Shown: positions 49,250-61,468 of the stretch, one piece after another
How the letters are laid out: each line of letters opens with the position of its first letter
Numbering within the stretch: the first letter of the stretch is position 1
NCBI RefSeq assembly: GCF_000590925.1
Contig: NZ_CP004372.1
Location: 2,399,001 to 2,463,000, forward strand
Length of the DNA stretch: 64,000 bases
Origin: Roseibacterium elongatum DSM 19469
GTDB taxonomy: Bacteria > Pseudomonadota > Alphaproteobacteria > Rhodobacterales > Rhodobacteraceae
Direction: 5' to 3'
The notes under the pieces: generated by a model
The model's input: the letters and a program-made list of their open reading frames with translations, nothing else
Databases searched by the model: none
Told to the model about the DNA's origin: nothing
Made by a program: the position numbers and the translations under genes

Positions 49250-50177
49250 GTGCGGCGCGGCAGGGCGTTCGGTACGCTGCGCCCGCGCGCCATGCAAGAA
49301 GGCCCGAGTCAAGCCAACTGCCGCCGAGGCGGCGCGTCGTGGCCCCGGTGCCGCATTTGAACCGGGTCAGGCCGTCTGCCCCCGCGGGATCGGCAAGGCC
49401 AAGGTCGATCCGCGCCACCCCCATCGCCTGCAACTCCAGCATGGCGCGCCACATCAGGAGGTTACCCGCCGAGGCCGCGCGCCCCTCGGCCGTGGTCCAG
49501 CCGATCTGGTAGGTCGCGGCCCGGCCATGGCGCAGCATCAGCATCGCGGCCACCCGTTGCCCGGCCATATAGGCGGTGAACAGCTGTGCCGCGCCCGGTT
49601 GCACCGTGGCCAGGGCTGCGATCATCGCGGGCGGAAGCGGCCGATACCCCAGGCGCCGCGCCTGTTTCGCCTCGGCCCGCAGCAACCAGTGGGACGGGTC
49701 GGCGGGGAAGGGGCGGCGGCGAAGTATCACGGGCTGGCGCAGGCCGTGGCGCAGGCGGTTGCGCCATTTGACCGACAGGCGCGCGGCCATGCTTTTCGGG
49801 CTGGCCCCAAGGTCAAGCTCGGCCATGTGGCGCGGGGCGGCAATGCGGCGGAACCCGGCCGCCGCGAGTGCGCTGGCTTGCGCGGTGTTTTCGGCATGAA
49901 CCACCAGGTGGCGTGCCGACAGATCATGCCTGAGTCGCGCCGCGCCTGACACGTCAAGGGCCGCGGTCGGCCGCGACACCATGGCGATCGTGCCCAGAAC
50001 GGGCACATGGCGAACTAGGGCCGTCCCGGCATAAGGCGCAGGCAAGGCGCGGATAACGGCGCCAAGGGACCGACAGGCCGCGCTCCAGAGCGCGGTCTGT
50101 TGCAAGGGCATGGCATCGGCGGCATGGCCGGCGGGGCCGCGCCCGTCGCAAGGATCGAAAGCGTGACAGTCGAACAT
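49182..50177 (-). CDS. FemAB-like/GNAT acyltransferase
   Basis: A 331-residue protein with a GNAT fold of the FemAB/BioF2-like type: RHMAELDLGASPKSMAARLSVKWRNRLRHGLRQP, LFTAYMAGQRVAAMLMLRHGRAATYQIGWTT, AGNLLMWRAMLELQAMGVARIDLGL and GLTRFKCGTGATTRRLGGSW. The last about 30 residues are Ala/Pro/Arg-rich and overlap olsB on the other strand; the true protein may end sooner if a base is wrong there. Substrate unknown. Confidence 0.7.
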   Translation of the reverse strand: MFDCHAFDPCDGRGPAGHAADAMPLQQTALWSAACRSLGAVIRALPAPYAGTALVRHVPVLGTIAMVSRPTAALDVSGAARLRHDLSARHLVVHAENTAQASALAAAGFRRIAAPRHMAELDLGASPKSMAARLSVKWRNRLRHGLRQPVILRRRPFPADPSHWLLRAEAKQARRLGYRPLPPAMIAALATVQPGAAQLFTAYMAGQRVAAMLMLRHGRAATYQIGWTTAEGRAASAGNLLMWRAMLELQAMGVARIDLGLADPAGADGLTRFKCGTGATTRRLGGSWLDSGLLAWRAGAAYRTPCRAALSPPPCARAARAPVAQPGSRAP

Positions 50178-50227
50178 GCGCCCGAGACTACAGGGCCCAC
50201 GGTGAAGATCGCGTTAACGTGCCGCCG

Positions 50228-51481
50228 TCAGCTGACCAGTTCGACCAGCGCGTGACGCTTTTTGCCCGCGCTCAGCTTGATCGGCTGGGCAAGATCGGTT
50301 GCCGAGATCATCAGCCCCGCATCGGTCAGCGGCGCGTCGTTCAGCCGGGCACCGTTATCGGCGATCAGGCGCTTGGCCTCCTTGCCGGACTTGGCCAGAC
50401 CCGAGCGGGTAATCAGCTGCACCACCGAGATGCCATCGCCAAGATCCTCAGCCGACAGGGTCAGGGTGGGCAGATCCTCGCCCATGCCGCCTTTCTCGAA
50501 GACCTCGCGCGCGGTCGCCTCGGCGGCCTGCGCGGCCTCGGCCCCGTGCAGAAGGGTCGTGACCTCGTTGGCCAAGACGATCTTGGCCTCGTTGATCTCG
50601 GACCCTTCCAGCGCGCCCAGACGGTCGCATTCGGCGACCGGCAACTCGGTATAGAGTTTCAGGAACCGGCCCACATCGGCATCGGTGGTGTTGCGCCAGA
50701 ACTGCCAGAATTCGTACGCGCTGAGCATGTCGGCCGACAGCCAGGTCGCGCCGCTCTGGCTCTTGCCCATCTTGCGCCCGTCCGAGGTGGTCAGAAGCGG
50801 CGTGGTCAGGCCAAAGATCTCCTGATCCAGCACGCGGCGGGTCAGGTCGATTCCGTTGACGATATTGCCCCACTGGTCCGAGCCGCCCATCTGCAGCACG
50901 CAGCCCTCGCGGCGGTACAGTTCGAGGAAATCATAGGCCTGCAGGATCATGTAGTTGAATTCGAGGAAGCTGAGCGACTGCTCGCGGTCGAGGCGCGATT
51001 TCACACTCTCGAAACTCAACATGCGATTGACCGAGAAATGCCGCCCGATATCGCGCAGGAAATCGAGATAGTTCAGCCCGTCCAGCCAATCCGCATTGTT
51101 CAGCATCACCGCGCCTGTCGCCGAGGTGCCGTAATCGAGGTAGCGCGCGAAGACGCGGTTCATGCCCGCGATATTGGCGTCGATCTGGGTCGGTGTCAGC
51201 AGCGGGCGCTCATCGGCGCGAAAGCTGGGATCGCCCACCTTGGTCGTGCCGCCCCCCATCAACGTGATCGGGCGATTGCCGGTTTTCTGGAACCACCGCA
51301 GCAGCATGATGTTCAACAGATGCCCGACATGCAGCGACTGCGCGGTGGCGTCATATCCGATATAGGCGGTGACCGGACCCTCGATCAGGTTTTCGTCAAG
51401 GCCCTGCAGGTCGGTGCAATCGGCCAGGAACCCGCGCTCGATGATGATGCGCAGGAAATCGGATTTGGGCTGGTAGGTCAT
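50228..51481 (-). CDS. tyrS: Tyrosyl-tRNA synthetase
   Basis: Class I aminoacyl-tRNA synthetase, 417 residues. The HIGH-type motif is SLHVGHLLN near 48, the specificity region is [27 protein letters not shown], and the KMSKS-type loop is [10 protein letters not shown]. The C-terminal S4 RNA-binding domain is [30 protein letters not shown]. Divergent from anmK. Confidence 0.97.
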   Translation of the reverse strand: MTYQPKSDFLRIIIERGFLADCTDLQGLDENLIEGPVTAYIGYDATAQSLHVGHLLNIMLLRWFQKTGNRPITLMGGGTTKVGDPSFRADERPLLTPTQIDANIAGMNRVFARYLDYGTSATGAVMLNNADWLDGLNYLDFLRDIGRHFSVNRMLSFESVKSRLDREQSLSFLEFNYMILQAYDFLELYRREGCVLQMGGSDQWGNIVNGIDLTRRVLDQEIFGLTTPLLTTSDGRKMGKSQSGATWLSADMLSAYEFWQFWRNTTDADVGRFLKLYTELPVAECDRLGALEGSEINEAKIVLANEVTTLLHGAEAAQAAEATAREVFEKGGMGEDLPTLTLSAEDLGDGISVVQLITRSGLAKSGKEAKRLIADNGARLNDAPLTDAGLMISATDLAQPIKLSAGKKRHALVELVS

Positions 51482-51534
51482 CGCGCTTTGCGTCCATGCT
51501 GCGGCTTTGGGGGCTGGCTATAACGGGCACGGGC

Positions 51535-52633
51535 ATGAAGGAAAAGGGGCAGCGGTGGCGCATGGCGGGCGCGATGTCGGGCACGTCGCTGGATGGCGTC
51601 GATCTGGCCGTGATCGAAACCGATGGCCAGCGCATCGTCGCGTTCGGCGAAACGCGCTACCGGCCCTATGATGCGCGCGAACGCGCGGTGCTGCGCGACG
51701 CCTTGGGCACCTGGCCCGGCGATGACCGGGCCAAGGCCGCCGCGCGCGTGGTCGAGGCCGCCCATCTGGAGGCGCTGGACGGGCTGGAGCCGGTCGAGGC
51801 GCTGGGGTTTCACGGCCAGACCTTGGCGCATGACCCCGAGGGCGCGCGCACCCATCAGGCGGGCGATGGCGCGCGGCTGGCGCAGGCGTCGGGGCGGCAG
51901 GTGATCTGGGATTTCCGCAGCACCGACATGCAGTTGGGCGGGCAGGGCGCACCCCTGGCCCCGTTCTTTCACTGGGCCTGCGCGCGGTGGATCGGGGCCG
52001 CGGGGCCGGTGGCCTTTCTCAACCTCGGGGGGGTGGGCAACATCACCTGGGTCGATCCCCGCACGGACGGCCCCGAGGTGCCGGGGGCCTGCGTCGCCTT
52101 CGATACCGGGCCGGCGAATGCGCCGATCGACGATTTCATGGCGGCGCGGGGTTTGGGCGCGCGCGACGAAGGCGGCGCGCTGGCCCTGCATGGGCGGCCC
52201 GACCGCGACGTGGTGCGCGCCGTGCTGGGCGAGCGGTTCTTTGCCCGCATGCCGCCGAAATCTTTGGACCGCGACGATTTCGCGGGGCTGGTGGACTGCC
52301 TTGACGGGCTGTCGGACGCCGATGGCGCGGCGACGCTGGCGGCGGTTGCCGTCGCGGCGGTGGGGGCCGGGATGCAGCATCTGCCGGCCCGTCCGGCGCG
52401 GGTTCTGGTGACGGGGGGCGGGCGGCACAACGCGGCGGTGATGGGGGGGCGTGGCCGCGACGCTGCGCTGCGCGGTCGACCCGGTCGAGGCCGTGGGGCT
52501 GGATGGCGATTTTCTCGAGGCGCAGGCCTTTGCCTATCTCGCGGCGCGGGTGATGCGGGGCCTGCCCACCAGCGCGCCGGGCACGACCGGAGTGGCGGCG
52601 CCGGTGGGCGGTGGGCGGCGCTCGCGGCCCTGA
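51535..52633 (+). pseudogene. anmK: Anhydro-N-acetylmuramic acid kinase, frameshifted
   Basis: Recycles 1,6-anhydroMurNAc from cell-wall turnover. The ATPase-fold motifs are [66 protein letters not shown] and [14 protein letters not shown]. At the G7 run 52443-52449 an extra G breaks the frame; dropping it gives [20 protein letters not shown] and [20 protein letters not shown] to the stop at 52631-52633, about 365 residues. A starting Met at 51562 is also possible. Confidence 0.85.
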
Positions 52634-52675
52634 GGGCGATCCGGCAAAAGGAGCGGCTGACGCCGCGTTGGTCCT

Positions 52676-52765
52676 GCCTCGCCTGCGGCCCTTGCGGGCC
52701 TAGGCTCAGGCTTTGGGGGCTCTGCCCCCAAGCCCCCGGCATATTTTGGGGATAAAGATGGAGGA
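52676..52765. repeat. Intergenic hairpin repeat, copy 3
   Basis: GCCTGCGGCCCTTGCGGGCCTAGGC and TTGGGGGCTCTGCCCCCAA hairpins are followed by CCCCCGGCATATTTTGGGGATAAAGATGG. The GGATAAAGATG box (52750-52760) ends five bases before the cupin gene stop at 52766, as in copy 1 beside dnaB. Confidence 0.65.
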
Positions 52766-53189
52766 TCAGCTGCGCGGGATGTCGAAACCGGGCGCGGCGA
52801 GGGTGAACCCCTCGAAGCGAAAGCCGGGCGAGACCGTGCAGGAGACCAGCGTATGCTCTCCCGTGCTTTGGGCCATTTGCCAATGGTCCTTCGGCACGAT
52901 GATCTGCGGGCGGCCCTGGGCGAGGTCGGGGGTGAGCAGATGGTCGGTGGTGGGGCCGGCCGCGGTTTCCGAGAGCGACAACAGGAGGGGCGCGCCGGCG
53001 TGATAGTGCCAGATCTCGGTGGCGTCGACCTTGTGCCAGTGACTGACCTCGCCGCCTTGGAGCAGAAAATAGATGCAGGTGCCCGCGGGGCGGCCGGGGC
53101 CCTCGGTGTCGATCCAGGTCTGGCGAAAATGCCCCCCTTCCCGGATGGGGGGTGAGGCGCAAGGTTGCGATGATCTGGTCAGCGGTCAT
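52766..53189 (-). pseudogene. Cupin family protein (DUF985), frameshifted
   Basis: A small cupin of the DUF985 family. The start MTADQIIATLRLTPHP is followed by nonsense unless one base is removed near 53141-53143. The repaired frame reads EGGHFRQTWIDTEGPGRPAG, CIYFLLQGGEVSHWHKVDATE, IWHYHAGAPLLLSLSETAAG and on to SPGFRFEGFTLAAPGFDIP, 140 residues. The cupin motif HWH...E..HYH is visible, so the metal site is intact. Function of the family unknown. Confidence 0.8.
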
Positions 53190-53300
53190 GGCAGTTCCTG
53201 TTCGTCAGGGCCGTCATGCGGGGCAAGGCGCGTTTGGGCTGCTGCCCCCGATCGGGCCCGCGCGCGCATCTGCGCAGGCGGACCCGGATCGGGGTCGGCC

Positions 53301-55013
53301 TCATGATGTCGGGCCTGGGGTGGGGGTGCCGGGGCTGGCGCTTGTTCCGTTCGATGCGCCCTCGGGCGTGGCGTCTTGCCAGGTATCGGCTTCGCGGGTC
53401 ACGCCCTTGACGATCCCGTCCATGCCATCCTCGAGGCTGAGGCCCAGTTCCTCACCCAGTCGTTTGAGCGCGGGCATTTGCACCGCCATGCCCATGACCG
53501 AGTCGAGCGCCTGGTTGACCACCGGCTTGTCGCCCGCCGATGCGCCGCCGCCCGCGCCATTGGAGCCACCGGCACCAAGCCCGCCGATCTGATGGATCCT
53601 GATCGAGTCGATCTTTTCGACGGGTTTGACCATTTCGGACATGACGCGCGGAATGGCATCGAGACGCGCCATGTCCACCTTCATCGCGATGATCTTGGAA
53701 CTGAGCGCATTCTCGGCATCGGTGATGGCGCGCGTGCCCTCAGCCTCGGCCAAAAGATCCTTCTTCTTGGCCTCGGCGCGGATGGCGATCGCATCGGCTT
53801 CGGCCTGGGCTTCCTCGCGGCGGGCATCGGCACGGTCATGGGCCGCATCCTTTTCGGCCTGGGCGGTGAGGCGCACGCGCGTGGCGTCGCGTTCGGCCTC
53901 GCGGGTGGCCTCGATCAGGGCGATCTGCTTTATCCGCTCGGCTTCGGCGATCTCGCGGGCGGTGATGACGGCCTCGGTGGCCTCGGTCGCCTCGGCCCGT
54001 GCGCGGTCGGCCGAGGCGCGGGCGCGGCTTTCTTCCTCGGATTTCTGCTGAATGATGATCTGACGTTCCTGCTCGGCCACTTCCAGCTCGCGTTCCTTGG
54101 TTATCTCGGCCTCGCGCAGGTTGCGTTCGCGTTCGATCTCGGCGGCGCGGACGGCTTCTTCGCGGGCAATGCGGGCGCGTTCGGTTTCGCGGGCCGAGTC
54201 CTCCATGCGGGCGGCGATCTCGGCCTCTTGTGCGGCCTTCATGGTTTCGATCTGTTGGGTCTGGGCGATGCGGGCCTGTTGCTCGTCCTGCTCGATGGCG
54301 AGTTTCTGGCGTTCGGCCTCCATTTCGGCCCGGCGCACGGCGACCTGGGCCTCGGCTTCGATATTGGCGCGCTCTTTCTTGGAGGTCGCGATGACCTCGG
54401 CCAGTTTGCGCATGCCGACGGCGTTGAAGGCGTTGTTTTCGTCCAGCGCCTCGAAGGGTGTCTGATCCAGTGCGGTCAGCGAGACCGACTCGAGCGACAG
54501 GCCGTTCTTGAGCAGGTCTTCGGAGACGGTGTTCTGCACCTCCTGCACGAAATCGGCGCGGTTCTCGTGCAGGCCGTCCATCGTCATCTGGGCCGCCACG
54601 GCGCGCAGCCCGTCGATGAGCTTGCCCTCGATCATCTCGCGCAGCTGGTCCACGTAAAAGGTTCGGTCCCCCAGCGTCTGGGCGGCGCGTGCGATGCCTT
54701 CGTCGGTGGGCTGCACCGACACGTAGAATTCAACGCCCACATCGACGCGCATGCGATCCTGCGTGATCAGGGCGCCGTCGCCGTCGCGCTTCACCTCGAG
54801 GCGCAGCGTCTTCATGTTGACGGGCGACACCTCGTGCAGCAGCGGCACGACCAGCGTGCCGCCATCCATGATCACCTTCTTACCGCCGGCCCCGGTTTTC
54901 ACCAGGCTGATTTCGCGGGTGGCCCGGCGGTAGAGCCGCCCGAGGACCAGACCGAAGAGCACGAGAAAGGCAAGGACCGCGACCAGCGCGATCAGCAGGC
55001 TGTTGAATTGCAT
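53301..55013 (-). CDS. Flotillin-like (YqiK-type) SPFH protein
   Basis: A 570-residue membrane-scaffold protein. N-terminal membrane hairpin (LLIALVAVLAFLVLFGLVLGRLYRR), SPFH/band-7 domain (ISLVKTGAGGKKVIMDGGTLVVPLLHEV, LGDRTFYVDQLREMIEGKL), then about 250 residues of Glu/Ala/Arg-rich coiled coil (ERARIAREEAVRAAEIERE) and a flotillin C-terminal region (GLGAGGSNGAGGGASAGDKP). The ATG at 55013 follows GGAGATTTC. It follows the YqiJ-like gene by 19 bases; the pair is a known flotillin/NfeD-like arrangement. Confidence 0.88.
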   Translation of the reverse strand: MQFNSLLIALVAVLAFLVLFGLVLGRLYRRATREISLVKTGAGGKKVIMDGGTLVVPLLHEVSPVNMKTLRLEVKRDGDGALITQDRMRVDVGVEFYVSVQPTDEGIARAAQTLGDRTFYVDQLREMIEGKLIDGLRAVAAQMTMDGLHENRADFVQEVQNTVSEDLLKNGLSLESVSLTALDQTPFEALDENNAFNAVGMRKLAEVIATSKKERANIEAEAQVAVRRAEMEAERQKLAIEQDEQQARIAQTQQIETMKAAQEAEIAARMEDSARETERARIAREEAVRAAEIERERNLREAEITKERELEVAEQERQIIIQQKSEEESRARASADRARAEATEATEAVITAREIAEAERIKQIALIEATREAERDATRVRLTAQAEKDAAHDRADARREEAQAEADAIAIRAEAKKKDLLAEAEGTRAITDAENALSSKIIAMKVDMARLDAIPRVMSEMVKPVEKIDSIRIHQIGGLGAGGSNGAGGGASAGDKPVVNQALDSVMGMAVQMPALKRLGEELGLSLEDGMDGIVKGVTREADTWQDATPEGASNGTSASPGTPTPGPTS

Positions 55014-55032
55014 GAAATCTCCTTTCAATGGA

Positions 55033-55781
55033 TCAATCGCCAAGAGGAATGAGGCGGAACGTGCCGGTTGCACGGTGGCGCAGCACCAGGACCTCGGTGC
55101 CCTGTGGAATCCGGTCGTCGTCGCGGAATGGCTCGGCGCGCAGGTGGTGCATGTTGCCGTAGCGGTCATGCACGCGCACCTCGGCGGGGCGTCCGCGCGC
55201 GGCGTGCCCTGGGTCACCCTGCCGCGACGGCGGGCAAGCTGACGCCGGGCGACGCTTTGGGTCTCGGTGCGGGGCAGGAGCCGCGCGAAAGCCATTCCGA
55301 CCCGGCCCGTCGCCCACAGCGCCGCCCCCGCCACCGGCAGGGCTGCGGCAATCGCGGGCAGGGGGCTGCCCAGCAAAGCCGTGGCCGCGTTCTGCACGAT
55401 CAGCCCCCCCAAGCCGACGATCAGGCAAAGCGTGGCCAGCCACAGCAGCGTTGGCATGCGCCCCAGACCCAGCCACCCGAGAAGGAGGGGGCCACCGCCC
55501 GTGGCTGCCGGCGCCTCGGTCGCCACGTCTTCGAGGGCGGGCAACTCGAACTCGGCCGGATCGAGGTCGAGATCGCCGATCCCCACCTCGGGCATGTCAG
55601 CCAGATCGGCGAGGTCGAAGTCGAGATCAAGCTCGGCATCCAGATCGCCCGCCCCCGCGCCATCGCCCATCATCGTGCCGCCCAGGATCAGCGCCGCGAT
55701 TTCCAGGGCGAGAAGGCCGAACAACAGTGCCAGCGCAAAGGTGAAGGGGGCGTATGGCCCGGACAGGAGGGTTTCTAGCAT
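55033..55781 (-). pseudogene. YqiJ/NfeD-like membrane protein, frameshifted
   Basis: Partner of the flotillin-like protein. Begins MLETLLSGPYAPFTFALALLFG, has an acidic loop (DLDAELDLDFDLADLADMPE), helices at TLLWLATLCLIVGLGGLIV and PAIAAALPVAGAALW, and a C-terminal OB-like domain. The frame breaks near 55203 after GRVTQGT; adding one base gives AARGRPAEVRVHDRYGNMHH and TEVLVLRHRATGTFRLIPLGD, which matches the expected OB fold, about 249 residues. The break fuses it falsely to the flotillin frame. Confidence 0.78.
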
Positions 55782-55918
55782 GGGGCGCGCGCCGGGGTCA
55801 GGATTGCAGGGGCCTTGGCGTGCCAGACGGTATCTCGACCTCGCGCGCCAAGCGTTGGGGAACGTTGGCAAAAACTTGTGGCAAAGACATGACCGTGTCG
55901 AGGGGAAATGCGGCGTGT

Positions 55919-56845
55919 TCAGCCCCTCTGCCCGGTGCGCGGGTCAGGCGGCAGGGTGCGGTGGCGCGCCTTGATCTGCTCCGAGGTCAGGCGCGAGCCG
56001 TCATGGCTCCAACCCGGGGGCTTCACGGCGTAGTTCCAGCGCTGGCGCAGGGTCAGGCCGGGGCGGAGCAGATCGCGGAATATCGCCACCCATTCGTGGA
56101 ACGCCACACGGATCGGGTTGAATGTCCCGAGGTTCTGCACCAGCCCGTAATCGGGTTTCTCGGCATCGTCTTCGGGGACGAACGTGCCGAACATCTTGTC
56201 CCAGATGATGAAGACGCCCGCGTAGTTGGCATCCAGGTAGCGCGGGTTGCGGCCATGATGGACGCGGTGATGAGAGGGGGTGTTCATAACCGCCTCGACC
56301 CAGCGCGGCATCCGGCCGATCGCCTCGGTATGGATCCAGAACTGGTAGATCAGGTTCAAACCGCCGCAAAACAGCACCATCGCCGGGTGAAAGCCCAGCA
56401 GGATCAAGGGCGCGCGCACCACCATCATGAAGGTGAACGTGCCGGTCCAGGTCTGCCTGAGCGCCGTGGTCAGGTTGTAGTGCTGGCTGGAGTGGTGGTT
56501 GACATGGCTGGCCCAGACCCAGCGGATGCGATGCCCGAAGCGGTGCACCCAGTAATAGCGCAGGTCATCCAGCACGAAACACAGCGCCACCACCCAGACC
56601 GAGGTCCCCAGATCCAGCGGCGTGATCGCCCAGAGCGCCATGAAAAAGCCCCAGGCGATGAAACCCAGTGCGATCCCGGAGGCGACATTGCCGGCCCCCA
56701 TGATCAGCGATGTGACGGCGTCGCGCGTCTCGTAGCGGCCGCCGCGGCCCGAAAGGTGGATCCAGATCAACTCGATCAGGATGGCGGCGATGAAGATCGG
56801 CACGGCCCATTGCACAACATCGGGGTAGGTCAACGGCTCGGTCAT
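55919..56845 (-). CDS. Sterol desaturase/fatty acid hydroxylase family protein
   Basis: A 308-residue integral membrane di-iron hydroxylase. His boxes: YYWVHRFGHRIRW, HVNHHSSQHYNLTTALRQ and NTPSHHRVHHGRNPRY. About four membrane helices precede and separate them. The ATG at 56845 overlaps the stop of the upstream gene (ATGA). Substrate unknown; relatives act on lipids. Confidence 0.87.
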   Translation of the reverse strand: MTEPLTYPDVVQWAVPIFIAAILIELIWIHLSGRGGRYETRDAVTSLIMGAGNVASGIALGFIAWGFFMALWAITPLDLGTSVWVVALCFVLDDLRYYWVHRFGHRIRWVWASHVNHHSSQHYNLTTALRQTWTGTFTFMMVVRAPLILLGFHPAMVLFCGGLNLIYQFWIHTEAIGRMPRWVEAVMNTPSHHRVHHGRNPRYLDANYAGVFIIWDKMFGTFVPEDDAEKPDYGLVQNLGTFNPIRVAFHEWVAIFRDLLRPGLTLRQRWNYAVKPPGWSHDGSRLTSEQIKARHRTLPPDPRTGQRG

Positions 56846-57255
56846 GCGGGTCTGGCATCCTTGGGCTCGGGTTGCGTCACGATCAGCCGCGCCCATGTTT
56901 CCCGCGCCTCGGGCGCGAGGCGCACGCGCAGGCCGGGGGCCGCGAAATCATGCACGTCGATGCGCAGACCATCGCGCGTTTCGGTCAGGCTGGCCCCGAT
57001 CAGACGGTGGGCGGTGGCATCCGCGCCCATGGCCCAGACAAGGCCCGGACCGTGCGGCGTTTCGATCAGGGCCGCGGCGCGATCCTGTGACAGGTGGACG
57101 TCGCTTGGCGGGATATCGGGGAATTGCCGCGTCCATTGACGGCGGGCGTCATCCGCGTCCAGCCGCAGCGCGGCGGAATGGCCGAACAGATGCAGCAGCA
57201 GGGCGATCCCCGCGATGCCGCCGATCACCAGCGTCAATAACATGTCCAAGGGCAT
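56842..57255 (-). CDS. Hypothetical protein with N-terminal membrane anchor
   Basis: A 137-residue protein. N-terminal helix MLLTLVIGGIAGIALLLHLFG, then a soluble alpha/beta-looking part with RLDADDARRQWTRQFPDIPPSDV, AALIETPHGPGLVWAMGADA and LRIDVHDFAAPGLRVRLAPEA. It looks conserved in Rhodobacterales but I recognise no function. GGGAGGAG precedes the ATG at 57255; it overlaps the desaturase gene and is probably co-transcribed with it. Confidence 0.7.
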   Translation of the reverse strand: MPLDMLLTLVIGGIAGIALLLHLFGHSAALRLDADDARRQWTRQFPDIPPSDVHLSQDRAAALIETPHGPGLVWAMGADATAHRLIGASLTETRDGLRIDVHDFAAPGLRVRLAPEARETWARLIVTQPEPKDARPA

Positions 57256-57336
57256 GGGCCCGGCTCCTCCCAAAGCCGTGCGATCCTGTTTTCCAGTGTT
57301 CCGGCCTGTCCATTGTCTGTCAAATGCGGCGTAGCG

Positions 57337-58776
57337 TCAGCCCGACTGCGCGCCACCGGCCCGTATCGGCGCGCCATCTTGCGCCGGACCTGTCGATGGC
57401 AGGATCAGCGAGGCCTCGAGGCCGCCGCCCGGCCGGTTCCCCAGCAAGAGGGCGCCGCGCGTCTGTTCGGCAAATCCCAACACCATCGACAGCCCCAGCC
57501 CCGAGCCCTGACCGAGGGGTTTGGTCGTGACGAAGGGCTGCAGGACCTCGTCCAGCATGTCGGGTGGAATGCCGGTCCCCTGGTCGCGGACCCGTATGGC
57601 GCAGAATGTCCCCTCCAACCGGCTTCCATCGCGGCGGGCCGGGCTGTCGCCCATTGGGTCGGGCAGGGTCAGGGCCTCGGCGGAAATCTCGATCAGGCCC
57701 CCGTCCGGCATGGCGTCACGGGCGTTGATCACGAGGTTCAGCAGCGCCGTGCTCAACTGGTTCGGGTCTGCATGGACCGTCAGCATCGGGGCCGGGGGGC
57801 GGATGACCAGATCGACATTGGCGGGCAGCACGCGGGCCAGCATCGCGCCCAGCCCATCGAGATACCCGGCCAGCCGGATCGATTCGGGCAGCAGGGTGGC
57901 GCGGCGCGAAAATGCCAGCAATTGCGCCGTCAGCGTCGCCGCGCGGCGGGCGGCCTTTTCGACCTCGTCGATCAGGTGATCGCGTTCGGCCGGCGAGTCG
58001 ATCTCGCGATAAAGGTCGAGATTGCCCAGAATGACCGTCAGGATGTTGTTGAAATCATGGGCCACGCCCCCCGTAAGCCGCCCGACCGCTTCCATCTTCT
58101 GCCCTTCGGCGCGCAGGCGCTCGGCCCGGCTCAGGCGATTGTGGACCGCGATGTTCGACCGATAGCTCAGCAGGAAATAGACCATCAGGATCATTGTCCC
58201 GGTCACGACCATGATCTGCTCGGCCTCGTTGCCGGCGTTCATGTACAATTCGCGTGCCACCACGCTGCCGCCGATCACGATCAGCCCCTGGTCCCACAGG
58301 GCGACGATCCCCAGGCCGCGATGCTGCACGAGGTTGTGCAGAGCCAGCGCAAGGAAGCCGACAATCCCGATGAAATGCAGCGCGGGATCCTTGAATGTCA
58401 CCAGGTAGACAGGAAGGGCGGTGTACAGCCCCGAAAGGGCGAAATTCAGCAACAGGGCGGCGATATAGCGCCGCCGCGCGACCGGCCGCTTCACCGCATG
58501 CAGCGTCGCGAGATACACCGCATTCAGCGACAGATAGGCCGCCACCCAGGCAAGGCAGAGCCAGTCGCCTGAAAAGAGCCACGCCAACAGCCCGCCCGCC
58601 GTGATCCCCGACCAGCGAAAGATCATTTCGGTCCAATGGCTGCCATCGGCCTCGACCAACAGGGCCATCTGCGCCGAGAAATCGCGCGGCGTCGCCGCCC
58701 CCTCGCCTTGCGGGGCGGCAAGGACGGGGGCCGTCGGACGGTCGGTCGAGCCGCGCGGATAGGGTGCAGTCGTCAT
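57337..58776 (-). CDS. Membrane-bound sensor histidine kinase
   Basis: A 479-residue kinase. Residues about 55-205 contain four to six membrane helices (GGLLAWLFSGDWLCLAWVAAY, YIAALLLNFALSGLYTALPVYL, IMVVTGTMILMVYFLL). The phosphoacceptor is His240 in RLTGGVAHDFNNILTVILGN. The ATPase domain has NLVINARDAM, VRDQGTGIPPDMLDEVLQPF and TTKPLGQGSGLGLSMVLGFA. No response regulator gene is adjacent, and the HDFNN subtype often pairs with receivers encoded elsewhere. Signal unknown. Confidence 0.87.
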   Translation of the reverse strand: MTTAPYPRGSTDRPTAPVLAAPQGEGAATPRDFSAQMALLVEADGSHWTEMIFRWSGITAGGLLAWLFSGDWLCLAWVAAYLSLNAVYLATLHAVKRPVARRRYIAALLLNFALSGLYTALPVYLVTFKDPALHFIGIVGFLALALHNLVQHRGLGIVALWDQGLIVIGGSVVARELYMNAGNEAEQIMVVTGTMILMVYFLLSYRSNIAVHNRLSRAERLRAEGQKMEAVGRLTGGVAHDFNNILTVILGNLDLYREIDSPAERDHLIDEVEKAARRAATLTAQLLAFSRRATLLPESIRLAGYLDGLGAMLARVLPANVDLVIRPPAPMLTVHADPNQLSTALLNLVINARDAMPDGGLIEISAEALTLPDPMGDSPARRDGSRLEGTFCAIRVRDQGTGIPPDMLDEVLQPFVTTKPLGQGSGLGLSMVLGFAEQTRGALLLGNRPGGGLEASLILPSTGPAQDGAPIRAGGAQSG

Positions 58777-58866
58777 CTTCCCGACAGAGTGAAACGCCTG
58801 CGCGACAAGGTCCAGAGCAAGCGGGCGATCCGGGCCGATTCCGGCAGCATTGATGCAGCGCGGACG

Positions 58867-58895
58867 TAGAAAAGGCCGGGCGATGGCCCGGCCTT
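58867..58895 (-). terminator. Rho-independent terminator of eno
   Basis: AAGGCCGGGC and GCCCGGCCTT form a 10-bp stem around a four-base loop, followed on the minus strand by TTC. It begins about 28 bases after the enolase stop. Confidence 0.7.
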
Positions 58896-58922
58896 CACGG
58901 CGTCGCGGTCCGGGGCCCGAGG

Positions 58923-61146
<2,224 letters not shown>

Positions 61147-61468
61147 CCACACCGCCTCCAGCTCCACCGATTCCCTATAGTCCCACCCGGCCGAGCAAAA
61201 GCCCCAGTCGCACCAAACCCGCCCGAACACGGCCGTGACTGGCAGAAAATTCGGCAATTTTCTGCGGCCCCTTGGCAGGCGTCTATCCGCGCCGCCCGGC
61301 CTCCGACACGCGATCCGGTATCGACCCAATCCCGTGCTCTATCCTCATCTTTATCCAGAAAAACATGCCGGGGGAGCCGCCGCAGGCGGCGGGGGCAGAC
61401 GCCCCCACACGCGGGCGCAGCCCGCGCGGGGCGACGGGCCGCAGGCCCGGCGCAATCCCTCTTGGCAC
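61147..61468. other. 322-bp non-coding interval holding inverted repeat element
   Basis: Between the EamA gene start and the DUF1638 gene end. Contains GCAGAAAATT/AATTTTCTGC (61242-61265), a perfect palindrome with a short loop, and repeat copy 4. No protein gene convincing here. Confidence 0.55.
61346..61450. repeat. Intergenic hairpin repeat, copy 4 (inverted)
   Basis: CATCTTTATCC (61346-61356) followed by AGAAAAACATGCCGGGGG and a string of hairpins: GCCGCAGGC, GGGGGCAGACGCCCCC, GCGGGCGCAGCCCGC and GGGCCGCAGGCCC. Same parts as copies 1-3 but in reverse orientation, and here the box is not next to a recognised stop codon. Confidence 0.6.

Noticed and set aside
53301..55871. Single 856-residue fusion protein
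   Set aside because: Artefact of a missing base near 55203; two genes with separate starts explain it better.
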